From Flagellimonas oceanensis (GTDB taxonomy: Bacteria; Bacteroidota; Bacteroidia; Flavobacteriales; Flavobacteriaceae), in assembly GCF_003992595.1 (NCBI RefSeq), contig NZ_RZNA01000040.1, positions 124,001 through 188,000 on the forward strand: a stretch of DNA of 64,000 nt, given 5' to 3'. The notes below the pieces were generated by a model. It worked only from the letters and a program-made list of their open reading frames with translations, did not search any database and was not told where the DNA came from. This document shows, piece by piece, positions 34,472 through 42,699 of the stretch. Positions within the stretch are counted from its first letter, which is position 1. Every line of letters starts with the position of its first letter. A program made the position numbers and the translations under genes.

Positions 34472-34744
34472 ATGAGAAAAGGTATACACCCAGAAAACTA
34501 TAGATTGGTTGCTTTTAAAGACATGTCAAACGATGACGTGTTCATTACAAAGTCCACTGCTGAAGCGAAAGAGACCATCACTGTTGATGGTGTTGAATAC
34601 CCTTTGGTAAAATTGGAAATTTCAAGAACTTCTCACCCATACTATACTGGTAAGACGAAATTGGTCGATACCGCTGGTAGGATTGACAAGTTCAAGAACA
34701 AGTACAAGAAATTTAAGAAGGAAGATAAGAAGGAGGCCGAGTAG
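34472..34744 (+). CDS. rpmE2: 50S ribosomal protein L31, type B
   Basis: 90 aa beginning MRKGIHPENYRLVAFKDMS, with DVFITKSTA and SHPYYTGKTKLVDTAGRIDKF. It has no CxxC pairs, so it is the zinc-free B form rather than the zinc-binding A form. It bridges the large and small ribosomal subunits. Single-gene unit with its own strong promoter and a terminator 26 bp after the stop. The basic Lys-rich tail is normal for the family. Confidence 0.97.
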   Translation: MRKGIHPENYRLVAFKDMSNDDVFITKSTAEAKETITVDGVEYPLVKLEISRTSHPYYTGKTKLVDTAGRIDKFKNKYKKFKKEDKKEAE

Positions 34745-34769
34745 GTCGTACTTTTTAACGAAATATAGG

Positions 34770-34803
34770 AACGCTCTCGATACTTTTCGAGGGCGTTTTT
34801 TTA
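34770..34803 (+). terminator. Rho-independent terminator of rpmE2
   Basis: AACGCTCTCGA and TCGAGGGCGTT arms (one G-U pair), loop TACTTT, then a run of seven T. Confidence 0.88.
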
Positions 34804-34828
34804 TTTTTACCCTATTCAAAGCTGCGCT

Positions 34829-36007
34829 ATGAACTATATCCTTTCTGACGGTAACCACCGCGAAGACCTGTTTCCTTTTACTTTCACACGCCCGGTGCCC
34901 GAGATTCGGGTCGGTATTTTGACCATTAGCGAAAAATGGGAAAAATGGTTGAAGGCCTCCGTGAGCCATCAAACTGAAGCATATCTTTCGGAAAAGTTCC
35001 CGTTGACGGTCACTGCTGAAAATACCGTGATCAACGGCAGCTATTTGCCCAATGAGAATTTGGTGGCAGCCATCAACAATTTAAAGATGGGCGAAGCTTT
35101 GATTGGAAAAGACAGTTATATCGCTTACGTCACGGAAAATCTGGAAACGGGTTTTGAGGAATCGGCATATACCGCCATTCCATTTGAAGACGAGGTGTTG
35201 ACCATAAAAAATACCTGGGATATCTTTTCCAACAACGCAGCGGCTCTTCAAGCTGATTTTGATTTGATCACGAAGGGGAGAAAGAGCCAACCCATACCCG
35301 ATACGAACCAAGTAAAGAGTCCCGAGAACATTTTTATCGAGGAAGGTGCCACGGTGGAATTTTGCATTTTGAATGCTTCCACGGGACCCATTTACATTGG
35401 CAAAAACGCCCTGATGATGGAAGGTTGTACCGTACGTGGCGGATTGGCCCTCTGCGAAAGTGCCATTTTAAAGATGGGTGCCAAAATCTATGGGGCGGTA
35501 ACGGCGGGACCTGGGTGCAAGCTCGGTGGAGAGGTCAATAATGCGGTGCTTTTCGCCAACTCCAACAAAGGTCACGATGGCTTTTTGGGCAACTCCGTGC
35601 TAGGGGAGTGGTGCAATATTGGCGCGGACACCAACACCTCCAATTTAAAGAACAACTACGCACCTGTGCGCCTGTGGAACTACAAAACCGAAGGTTTTGC
35701 CAAAACAGGGCTGCAGTTTTGCGGTTTAATGATGGGCGACCATAGCAAATGCGGCATCAATGTGATGTTCAATACCGGAACCGTGGTAGGTGTGAGTGCC
35801 AACATCTTTGGCAGTGGATTCCCAAGAAACTTTATCCCTAGTTTTAGTTGGGGCGGTGCTACGGCAGGTTACACGACTTTTAGGACCAACAAGGCCTTTG
35901 AAGTGGCCGAGGCCATGATGAAGCGTCGTAATATGGAATTCAACGATACCGAAGCCAACATTTTGGAACATGTGTTTGAGCTGACCCAAAAGTGGCGGAA
36001 CTACTAA
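34829..36007 (+). CDS. GlmU-family protein (nucleotidyltransferase-like N-terminus plus left-handed beta-helix)
   Basis: 392 aa. The N-terminus MNYILSDGNHREDLFPFTFTRPVPEIRVG is the conserved opening of a Bacteroidetes GlmU-like family. From about residue 165 hexapeptide repeats build a left-handed beta-helix (FIEEGATVEF, GPIYIGKNALMMEGC, AILKMGAKIYG, GEWCNIGADTNTSNL). No canonical nucleotidyltransferase Gly-rich loop is seen, so it is not a standard bifunctional GlmU. It may act on sugar phosphates for cell-wall precursors. It follows rpmE2; the stop is only 3 bp from the stop of the convergent gene 36011. Confidence 0.85.
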   Translation: MNYILSDGNHREDLFPFTFTRPVPEIRVGILTISEKWEKWLKASVSHQTEAYLSEKFPLTVTAENTVINGSYLPNENLVAAINNLKMGEALIGKDSYIAYVTENLETGFEESAYTAIPFEDEVLTIKNTWDIFSNNAAALQADFDLITKGRKSQPIPDTNQVKSPENIFIEEGATVEFCILNASTGPIYIGKNALMMEGCTVRGGLALCESAILKMGAKIYGAVTAGPGCKLGGEVNNAVLFANSNKGHDGFLGNSVLGEWCNIGADTNTSNLKNNYAPVRLWNYKTEGFAKTGLQFCGLMMGDHSKCGINVMFNTGTVVGVSANIFGSGFPRNFIPSFSWGGATAGYTTFRTNKAFEVAEAMMKRRNMEFNDTEANILEHVFELTQKWRNY

Positions 36008-36010
36008 ACG

Positions 36011-37090
36011 CTACTCCAATTTCCCCATCAATCCCCAGCCGTTGGCTTTGTCAATGACTACGCAATGCAGAATATTACTGCCTTTTTTGAGATGCAGAGG
36101 AATTTTATTGGCGGTTAGCCCCAAATGGCCCTGAAACTGATTGTTTTTGGACCGAAACGCATTGTTTCCATAAAAAATGGGTGCTCCGTTCAAGTACACG
36201 ATGATCTTATCGCTATAATCGAAGGAAAATAATCGGGTCTGTGCCTCGTTGACCTTGATTTCGGTGGATGCGATGGTGTAGGCTTCTGGATTGCCCTCAA
36301 AATTGCCCGAACTGGGTTTTTCCAGATATCTGGATATGGGCAATAAGCCCGATGCTTCGGTGCGGGCAGGGATGGTCTTTGCTTTGGACAAAGTTTCCAT
36401 ATCAATTTGGTTTTCCACGTAAGGCTTTGCCTCGGTAAGTTGCCACTCCGCAATGATGCCGTCGGCGGGCGTTACGATAGGGTAGGGCTCCTTGGCCACA
36501 GCTTCGCCTGTTGTTGTGACTTTTATGTTGGAGAACCGATTGCCGAACAATGCCCAAATCCCGACTTCGCCCGAAAGGTTGCCCGATTTTAACCGCTCCA
36601 CCTGCATTACTTGCACACCGTTTACAAACACGGTGGCGGTCAGGTTTTCCACGGCTACGCGTAGGTGGTTCCAACCTTGGTTAGCAAAGGTAACCTGCGC
36701 CTGATGTTCGGGGTACAACTGCCAGTTGCTCTCCCCGTGGTAGGTGGGCGTGTACTGAACCGCATCCACTTGGCGGGATTTGTGCATGCGCATATAGATT
36801 TCCTCAAAGTTTTGGTCCTGTTTGCGGAACAAGAAGCCTGCAAAGCTCCGTTGGGTGTTGGCATACACCTCTAGTTCCAATACACCGTTGGAAAATTCGA
36901 TGTTGTTGGCAAAGGCTTTGCCGTCCAAAACCAGGGTAGGGCGGCCCTCAAAAGTTTCAAAGGCTAGTTGACTGGCTTTGGCAGCGGTCCAGTGCTCGGG
37001 TGTTAGCGGTATGGTTGTGGTGGTTTGTCCGTGGCTGGGTAGGGTTGCTAGAAACAAGCCAATAAAGAAGGGTAAGCGAAATCGCATCAT
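36011..37090 (-). CDS. Secreted concanavalin-like (DUF1080/LamG-type) protein
   Basis: 359 aa with a signal peptide (MMRFRLPFFIGLFLATLPSHG|Q); start at ATG 37090 or 37087. The region FETFEGRPTLVLDGKAF through FAGFLFRKQDQNFEEIYMR to NHLRVAVENLTATVFVNGVQV and GEVGIWALFGNRFSNIKV is the beta-jelly-roll of the DUF1080/3-keto-disaccharide hydrolase-like and LamG families. The C-terminal half (from about 205) resembles another beta-sandwich with IVYLNGAPIFYGNNAFR. Likely binds or processes extracellular glycans; no catalytic residue can be named. No terminator seen in the 3-bp convergent gap. Confidence 0.65.
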   Translation of the reverse strand: MMRFRLPFFIGLFLATLPSHGQTTTTIPLTPEHWTAAKASQLAFETFEGRPTLVLDGKAFANNIEFSNGVLELEVYANTQRSFAGFLFRKQDQNFEEIYMRMHKSRQVDAVQYTPTYHGESNWQLYPEHQAQVTFANQGWNHLRVAVENLTATVFVNGVQVMQVERLKSGNLSGEVGIWALFGNRFSNIKVTTTGEAVAKEPYPIVTPADGIIAEWQLTEAKPYVENQIDMETLSKAKTIPARTEASGLLPISRYLEKPSSGNFEGNPEAYTIASTEIKVNEAQTRLFSFDYSDKIIVYLNGAPIFYGNNAFRSKNNQFQGHLGLTANKIPLHLKKGSNILHCVVIDKANGWGLMGKLE

Positions 37091-37288
37091 CTGTTCGTTT
37101 TTTGATTGATGTTACTTTGGTCGGAGGGGATGGGGGTTCCTGACAAGGGGGCAAAGATTGGAAAGTTCTATCAAGGCAGTTTCACAATGGTTTCGCACTG
37201 TTCAATAATAGCCGTTAAGCGTGCTTTGGCTTCTTAGTAATAGCCATAGGTAAAAATATCGAAGCAGTATGTTTTTATCGGTATTACT

Positions 37289-38359
37289 TTACGCTTTGGC
37301 ATCGATTTTTTCCATTAAGTTTCTGTGATATGCCAAATATTCTTTCCTTTCCTCATTAAGGATAGCTTTATCAAGTCTATAGGCTTTCCAAAACTCTTTG
37401 ACATCATCTGACGTTCTATTTGAAAACAACATTTCCCCTTCATCTGTAAAAGAAATATATTTTAAATCAAATAGAGAATCAATGGTTCTGCTCAATAACA
37501 AGCCATTATTTGGGTCATATGCTTCGTGTTCATCAGAATCAATGAACGGTTTTATATGACTTGCTATTAAAACGGGATAAGCAAGATGTTCCAGAACACA
37601 CATTGGAGAACCATAAAGTTCCTCACACTCCTCTTGAAGTTGATTTTTATATAATCGATGTAGATACGGATCTCTTCTTTTTGCTTTAGTGATTAAATCT
37701 TCTCCGAAAATCTGCTCTGCATCTTCTTTGAAATATAGGTCATCTTTAACAAATACCAAATCATCTAATTTTCCTAGAAGATTGTATAAATAGCCTATTT
37801 GATTATATTTTCTTTCCAAAAAGCCAATTTCTTTAGCTTCTTTGACGTATTCTGCAAGTTCAGATTCAGAAATAAATGGGTTATCGTGGGCTTCAATATC
37901 AACAAGCATCAAAGCAATTATTTCCTCTTTTGATAATTTCCCCTTTTCAATTAATGTCTGGATTAGAAAGTTGATTTGCTTTATATCCGACTCATTATTT
38001 ACTGCTCTATTGAAACTAGAGTTCGAGTAAACGATTTTGGATAAAACAGTTTCTCTTTTTTTATTTGTTCTAGCACCTAAGTATTCTTTAGCATGAGGGT
38101 GGTAAGAAACTAAAAATGAATTGATAAACCCCATTTTTACTAATTGATTTATGGATTTCCTGATTGAAATGTGATTTATAGGGTTTACTTCGTGTATTTC
38201 ATCTTGAAGTTTTGAATATTTTTCTTCAGAATATTCTTCAGCTTTATAATTATCAATGAACTCAATGCAAACTGCAAGTGTGTCCAAAAATTTTTTGCCG
38301 TTATAATCTGTAAAAGCATTTGTCAGTTTCCAATATTCCTCGTAGTTCTGCGTAGTCAT
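37289..38359 (-). CDS. HNH endonuclease of the restriction-modification cluster
   Basis: 356 aa from ATG 38359 (a TTG one codon upstream is also in frame). The C-terminal third is an HNH_2-type domain: ASHIKP with H268 as the likely general base, DPNNGLLLSRTIDSLFD around 282-298 and YISFTDEGEMLFSN after it. The first 230 residues are helical and may recognise DNA. The upstream stop and this start overlap by one base (TGATG). Sampled 60-base lines show 25-30 per cent GC here against about 45 per cent in the methyltransferase genes, so this gene may have joined the cluster separately. The 198-bp gap downstream (37091-37288) shows no feature. Confidence 0.82.
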   Translation of the reverse strand: MTTQNYEEYWKLTNAFTDYNGKKFLDTLAVCIEFIDNYKAEEYSEEKYSKLQDEIHEVNPINHISIRKSINQLVKMGFINSFLVSYHPHAKEYLGARTNKKRETVLSKIVYSNSSFNRAVNNESDIKQINFLIQTLIEKGKLSKEEIIALMLVDIEAHDNPFISESELAEYVKEAKEIGFLERKYNQIGYLYNLLGKLDDLVFVKDDLYFKEDAEQIFGEDLITKAKRRDPYLHRLYKNQLQEECEELYGSPMCVLEHLAYPVLIASHIKPFIDSDEHEAYDPNNGLLLSRTIDSLFDLKYISFTDEGEMLFSNRTSDDVKEFWKAYRLDKAILNEERKEYLAYHRNLMEKIDAKA

Positions 38360-38853
38360 CAATCAAAAGTATTTGGGGTAATGGGGGTTAATTGGGAAAG
38401 CGGAACTTCATAATAGGGAGCTCCTTTATTTTTCTTGATAGGGAATTTTAAAATTTCGGAGCGTTGGATATACCCCAGAATGTGCACTTGGTTAGGTTGA
38501 ACGGTTTCGTTGTATTTAACGCCAATATAAATGTCCTTTAGTTTGTTCTTGACATCGTGGATTTTGGGCATTAGATATCGGAAATAGTTCTTGGTCGCGG
38601 ATTTGATCTCAACTTTCTTGGCATTGATGATCATATCACAATCATCAACAATACCGGAATCATCAAGTCCTTTGGCCGATTGTTCTACCTTGAAATTGTC
38701 CTTCAGCCAGTTGCTGGCCAATAGTTCACAAACGATTCCTCTCCAAGCTTCCACATTGCTGTAGCGCCAACGGCCCGCTTCAATTTTTTCAAAGGCTTTA
38801 ATTTGTTGCTTCGCAAACTGTATGTCTGCTGCTGTGACGGTTAGTGTTGTCAT
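38359..38853 (-). CDS. PD-(D/E)XK-type nuclease candidate of the restriction-modification cluster
   Basis: 164 aa from ATG 38853 (ATG 38862 is an alternative; the open frame extends further up only through overlap with the methyltransferase gene). A compact alpha-beta protein: E43 in a helix (GIVCELLASNWL), then GIVDDCDMII with D73, NAKKVEIKSA with E82 and K84. The D-x8-ExK spacing on adjacent strands is the PD-(D/E)XK nuclease core. It overlaps the adenine methyltransferase gene by about 56 bp and the HNH gene by one base, so the genes are tightly coupled. It could be a restriction subunit or a nicking partner. Confidence 0.68.
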   Translation of the reverse strand: MTTLTVTAADIQFAKQQIKAFEKIEAGRWRYSNVEAWRGIVCELLASNWLKDNFKVEQSAKGLDDSGIVDDCDMIINAKKVEIKSATKNYFRYLMPKIHDVKNKLKDIYIGVKYNETVQPNQVHILGYIQRSEILKFPIKKNKGAPYYEVPLSQLTPITPNTFD

Positions 38854-39859
38854 GATTTTCATTTTCCACAATGAATAAAAACTCTTTGTTTTTTTCCTTC
38901 TTGTGCTTCCCTGTGATCTGATAGTTGTGTTTACGCTCCATAACTTCCACACGATCGGAATATTTACGAAGTAAATCAAGGAGTTCCTCTTTACTGGGAT
39001 ACGAAGCGTTGTTATAACTCAAATACCAATATTTGAAATTACCGAGTTTGGAAAACAATTGGTCAAACAATTCGATGGCGGAATTTTTATTGACGAAGTT
39101 GTTTTCAAAAGGTTGGGTCACTTCCGAAGTTATAAAATCATCCACCAGACCGTAGAACCCAAAATAATTGTTCATTGTGCCCGTGTATGGCGGGTCCAGA
39201 TAAATGATATCGGCCTTGACCGTGTTCAAGAGGTTGAAAATGTCATCATTGTACGCAACGTTGTTCTTGTTGTTGCTAAAAATGGCCTGGTTGTATTCGT
39301 CCAGGTTTTGAAGAAAGTGGTGTTTGAACGATTGGTTGTGGTACGCCCTTCTTCTTTTGTATTTTTTGTAGCTGTATTCCTCATCGCGTAGCTGCACAAT
39401 TTTGTCCCAATTCAGGGTAAAGCGGGAATACGGCATTTTGCGAATCATGGCTCTTCGCATCAAGGCGAAAGCCAGTGATTTTTTCTCTTCGGATGCCAAT
39501 AGTTCAATGTTTTGCCTGTAGCGATCGAGTTCTTTGCACTCTTGAGGGAAAAAATAGACTTCTGCATAGTTTTCATGCATAAACCCCTCCACAGGTTCTC
39601 CACTGAAGATGGTTTCAATGTCAGATGCATCGAGCAATACATCGTTGTTTGTAATCAATGCATTGGCGATGTGGTAATTGATTTTTAGAATGTCGTTGGT
39701 GTAGACTTCCAACCCTCTGCATTTTGCTTCGTAACTCAAAGAACAACCGCCCGAAAAAGCATCAAACAGTGTATGGGCATCATTTGGAAATTGGTCGCAT
39801 ATCCATTTTGCAATTTTTTCTTTATTGCCGATGTAATTGACCTTTGGATATTTAAACAT
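38798..39859 (-). CDS. D12-class DNA adenine N6-methyltransferase
   Basis: About 353 aa from ATG 39859 (an upstream GTG 39865 is in frame). SAM-binding motif I is FDAFSGGCS (32-40) followed by LEVYTND; the catalytic motif is DIIYLDPPYTG with DPPY at 222-225. Motif order places it in the D12/alpha class together with Dam. Between them lies a helical target-recognition region. It overlaps the cytosine methyltransferase gene by 8 bp. It would methylate adenine in the restriction target; the site cannot be read from the sequence. Confidence 0.9.
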   Translation of the reverse strand: MFKYPKVNYIGNKEKIAKWICDQFPNDAHTLFDAFSGGCSLSYEAKCRGLEVYTNDILKINYHIANALITNNDVLLDASDIETIFSGEPVEGFMHENYAEVYFFPQECKELDRYRQNIELLASEEKKSLAFALMRRAMIRKMPYSRFTLNWDKIVQLRDEEYSYKKYKRRRAYHNQSFKHHFLQNLDEYNQAIFSNNKNNVAYNDDIFNLLNTVKADIIYLDPPYTGTMNNYFGFYGLVDDFITSEVTQPFENNFVNKNSAIELFDQLFSKLGNFKYWYLSYNNASYPSKEELLDLLRKYSDRVEVMERKHNYQITGKHKKEKNKEFLFIVENENHDNTNRHSSRHTVCEATN

Positions 39860-40850
39860 TCTCACTCATTTTAATAATTGTACTTGCAATGGCTTCGGCC
39901 ATTTTAGGCGGGACTGAATTTCCCACTTGTTGCTGTTGCGATATTTTGGTTCCCTTAAACACAAAATCATCGGGGAAGGATTGGAGTTTTGCCAGTTCCC
40001 GAACCGTCAACGCCCTGTTTTGTTCGTAATGGAATATTTTTCTCATGTCCCCTGTTACCGTCACAGAGGGTTTGTCGCTAGCATATTTTATATATTTTCG
40101 GACATCGCCCGATTTGGGTCTGATCTGGACCGGAATCTCAGTTCGGTCGCCACCATCGGAGACAAAGCTCATTTTGTGCAGCATTTGCTCGGAATGGGAC
40201 ATGGCGATATGGTTTGGAATACTGGATTCTTGGCCGGATTCCAATTTTGGATAGCAGGATAAGGCTTCTTTGACAGTGGCATAAGCTTCCACCTCTTTTT
40301 GAGGAAATATGATTTCTTGACGGTTTTTGGAGCCTATAAAAATGACCCGTTTCCTGATTTGGGGCACGCCGTAATCTGCGGAATTCAGGATTTTACATTC
40401 CACCTGATAACCCAATGCTTCAAAATCGGCTATGATTTCTTTGCGGGTGTTCCCTTTGTTGTGGTTGTACAGCCGGGCCACATTTTCCATGACAAAGAAT
40501 TTGGGCTGAATCACTTTTACAACTCTGACGAATTCTTTGAACAGTCTGTTTCTGGGGTCGTCAATGAATTTTCTACCGATGTTTCCAGCAATACTGAAAC
40601 CTTGGCAAGGCGGCCCTCCAATGACCACATCGATGTGGTCGTATTCCTTCAAGTATTCAAGTTCGGAATCGGAAACCCTACAAATGTCTTTTTGAATCAA
40701 ATTATGGGAGGGGAAGTTGTACTGGTAGGTTTCACAAAAACTCGGTTCAATGTCCACCGAAAATACGTTTTGGAACCCTTTGTTATCAAACCCAAGGGAA
40801 AAACCGCCGGCCCCGGAGAATAAATCAATATAGTTCAAGGTTTTGCTCAT
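39852..40850 (-). CDS. DNA (cytosine-5) methyltransferase
   Basis: 332 aa with a complete set of m5C motifs: motif I LFSGAGGFSLG (10-20), motif IV GGPPCQGFS with catalytic C82, motif VI MENVARL (E122), motif VIII region ICNSADYGVPQIRKRVIF-like (LNSADYGVPQIRKRVIF), and motif X QQQVGNSVPP near the C-terminus. A short variable target-recognition region lies between motifs VIII and IX (about 190-270). It starts inside the stop of the XRE regulator gene (ATGA) and ends 8 bp inside the adenine methyltransferase gene. Confidence 0.95.
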   Translation of the reverse strand: MSKTLNYIDLFSGAGGFSLGFDNKGFQNVFSVDIEPSFCETYQYNFPSHNLIQKDICRVSDSELEYLKEYDHIDVVIGGPPCQGFSIAGNIGRKFIDDPRNRLFKEFVRVVKVIQPKFFVMENVARLYNHNKGNTRKEIIADFEALGYQVECKILNSADYGVPQIRKRVIFIGSKNRQEIIFPQKEVEAYATVKEALSCYPKLESGQESSIPNHIAMSHSEQMLHKMSFVSDGGDRTEIPVQIRPKSGDVRKYIKYASDKPSVTVTGDMRKIFHYEQNRALTVRELAKLQSFPDDFVFKGTKISQQQQVGNSVPPKMAEAIASTIIKMSENV

Positions 40851-41170
40851 AGTTCCAGTTTTCCCTGTTTAACCTTGGTGTTACGATAATAGTTGGCGGT
40901 ATCTTCCGCAACGGCAAACACGGATTCCGAACACTTGTACTTGAATGCTTCCCTGGCAAATTTGTCCGCAAAGAACAAGTCGGTTATTTGTTGCAGTTCC
41001 ATCCCAAACAAACTGGAGAGCTCTTTGAGTTTAGATCTACTGAATTTTTGACTGCCGTTTTCGATACGGCTGATGGCGCTCGTATTGATTCCGATTTTTG
41101 TACCGAATTCGGTTTGCGTCCACTCCCGTTTTTCCCTCTCTGTTTTGATGAATTTCCCGAAACTTGCCAT
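40847..41170 (-). CDS. XRE-family regulator (controller-type) heading the restriction-modification operon
   Basis: 107 aa from ATG 41170 (MASFGKFIKTERE); an in-frame Met nine codons upstream lies within the promoter region and is less likely. Helix-turn-helix about 8-62: REWTQTEFGTKIGINTSAISRIENG, with KLKELSSLFGM. The C-terminal 45 residues (ADKFAREAFKYKCSESVFAVAEDTANYY) are helical. Controller proteins of type II systems are HTH proteins of this sort that delay nuclease expression. Here one operon holds regulator, methyltransferases and nucleases in that order, so modification precedes restriction. Confidence 0.85.
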   Translation of the reverse strand: MASFGKFIKTEREKREWTQTEFGTKIGINTSAISRIENGSQKFSRSKLKELSSLFGMELQQITDLFFADKFAREAFKYKCSESVFAVAEDTANYYRNTKVKQGKLEL

Positions 41171-41194
41171 CTTTTTGACTTGACCTGTTTTTAG

Positions 41195-41228
41195 CAAATG
41201 TAACTCTAATTTGTGAATTTTGCATCAA
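41195..41228 (-). promoter_or_regulatory. Promoter of the restriction-modification operon, with an inverted repeat over the -7
   Basis: Minus strand TTG (41228-41226), 23-bp spacer, TACATTTG (41202-41195), 24 bp before the XRE start. CAAAT (41195-41199) and ATTTG (41209-41213) form a short inverted repeat overlapping the -7, a possible operator for the XRE protein. Confidence 0.5.
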
Positions 41229-41263
41229 GTTAGGCAAAGATGGGGTAGTTGAAACGGAGCGTC

Positions 41264-42472
41264 TTACTCTTTGATCAACCGGATATTCAGACAACTGCCC
41301 AACCAAGCAGTGTTGGTATATGCAAGATTGTCATCTGGCATTAATCCAATTGATGATGAGATAAAGTGATTTTTGAAAAAATCGTTGTCTTCCACCTTAG
41401 TCCTTGACCACCAAGCAGCGTAACCTAATTTTGATATTTCCTTTTCGTTGAACTTAACAATTGAACTTGGAATTGCATTGAACCCTGTTTCATTTGTTCC
41501 ATTTTCCTGAAAAGCGCCATTTACTTTGTAATCACTCCAACGATCGGTACTTTTTAATTTATAATCGTAATCTTTACTGTTATAGGTCTTCTCCATGTAA
41601 GCAGCTAATTTCCACCAATCCTGATAACTTGGCACTTCCCATCCTTCGGGGGTAATTCCGCGTTCATCCGTAAGAACATAGCCATTGTAAAACTTACCCA
41701 AAAAACTATATTTAGGGTCGAAATTGTAGTAACACCAAACAGGTTGTTCTTGCTGGTATGCCTTTTTATACGCTTCATAATTGGCGGCGTACGGAATTTC
41801 ATCACCATTATTGAATTCATCGATGTCCAAATTTTCAGTCATCCAAATTTGCTCCCCTATTTTAACGGATTTGTAGTTTTTCCCCTCATAAGCCGGTCCA
41901 TCCAAATAATCGATGGTTGTTTTTGATTTTTTTACTGAAACGACACCAGTATTGTAAGGGTCTGTTCGTGTTTGAACGATTTTGTGCATATCTTGGATTG
42001 CCAAGTTCAAGGAATTCTCCAATTCATCTTGGGCATTCTGGATATTTCTATGATGTTTATAAATTGAGCTGCTTTTAACGTCAGCGGCAATTTTATCGGC
42101 TTGCTTGGAAATTATATTAGCCGCATCATAGGCATTGCTTAGATTTGACCTCAGTGAGGTTACGGGGCCGGATAATTGCTCTTCGATATATTCTGTATTC
42201 AATTCGTAACCAAAGAGTTGTTTGCTAACCTCTTTAAATATATCATGAATTGACTCTGCCTTGTTTTTTACTTTCAGGATGGATTTTTTCCGATCATTCG
42301 CAAATGCAAATGAATTGATTGTACCCACCATTGATTTTGAAGAATCTCTTGCTGCCACTATGTTTTCAAAAATCATCTTTTCAACTTTCACTGTGGCTTC
42401 ATAGGAATCTTGTGCCAACAAGCCATTGGATGATATGATTAGAAGCAAAAGAAGTATCGTTTTTTTCATCAT
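41264..42472 (-). CDS. Secreted FISUMP-domain protein (Fibrobacter succinogenes major paralogous domain)
   Basis: 402 aa with a signal peptide (MMKKTILLLLLIISSNGLLA|Q). Residues about 25-185 are helical and coiled-coil-like. From about 195 the FISUMP signature appears: KSVKIGEQIWMTENLDIDEF, then WCYYNFDPKYSFLGKFYNGY, GITPEGWEVPSYQDWWKLA, and FNAIPSSI. These domains are common in surface proteins of Bacteroidetes and Fibrobacteres; their function is unknown. It sits just upstream of the XRE gene but on the same strand and with its own reading; no overlap links it to the restriction cluster. Confidence 0.88.
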   Translation of the reverse strand: MMKKTILLLLLIISSNGLLAQDSYEATVKVEKMIFENIVAARDSSKSMVGTINSFAFANDRKKSILKVKNKAESIHDIFKEVSKQLFGYELNTEYIEEQLSGPVTSLRSNLSNAYDAANIISKQADKIAADVKSSSIYKHHRNIQNAQDELENSLNLAIQDMHKIVQTRTDPYNTGVVSVKKSKTTIDYLDGPAYEGKNYKSVKIGEQIWMTENLDIDEFNNGDEIPYAANYEAYKKAYQQEQPVWCYYNFDPKYSFLGKFYNGYVLTDERGITPEGWEVPSYQDWWKLAAYMEKTYNSKDYDYKLKSTDRWSDYKVNGAFQENGTNETGFNAIPSSIVKFNEKEISKLGYAAWWSRTKVEDNDFFKNHFISSSIGLMPDDNLAYTNTAWLGSCLNIRLIKE

Positions 42473-42639
42473 TCAGTTTTAAAATTTATGTTGTTTAGTG
42501 GTTTTAGGTTTTTATGTATATCCTTTGTTGGGTGACGATTTCAGCCGGATATCAATTATTGGTGTTTTGATAACGGGACAGAAAACAAAAAATTGAGCTT
42601 CAAGTAGCTTAACTTAAAACAGGTGTTTTTCTATTCCAT

Positions 42640-42676
42640 GAAAAAAAAAGCCAGTAGCAATAGACCACTGGCTTTT
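42640..42676 (-). terminator. Rho-independent terminator of the CocE/NonD hydrolase gene
   Basis: Minus strand AAAAGCCAGT, loop GGTCTATTGCT, ACTGGCTTTT with a T run continuing to 42641. It starts 23 bp after the stop. The rest of 42473-42699 shows nothing else. Confidence 0.87.
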
Positions 42677-42699
42677 ATATTTTAGGGGAACCCATCTAA

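Noticed and set aside
37091..37288. Possible attachment site or integrase remnant at the left edge of the restriction cluster
   Set aside because: No tRNA gene, integrase or direct repeat could be seen flanking the cluster.
38854..38979. Upstream extension of the PD-(D/E)XK frame
   Set aside because: It lies wholly inside the adenine methyltransferase gene and its residues have no family features; ATG 38853 gives a compact domain.
42473..42699. Regulatory RNA in the gap between the FISUMP and CocE genes
   Set aside because: Only the terminator of the CocE gene is structured; no promoter pair or conserved fold could be seen.
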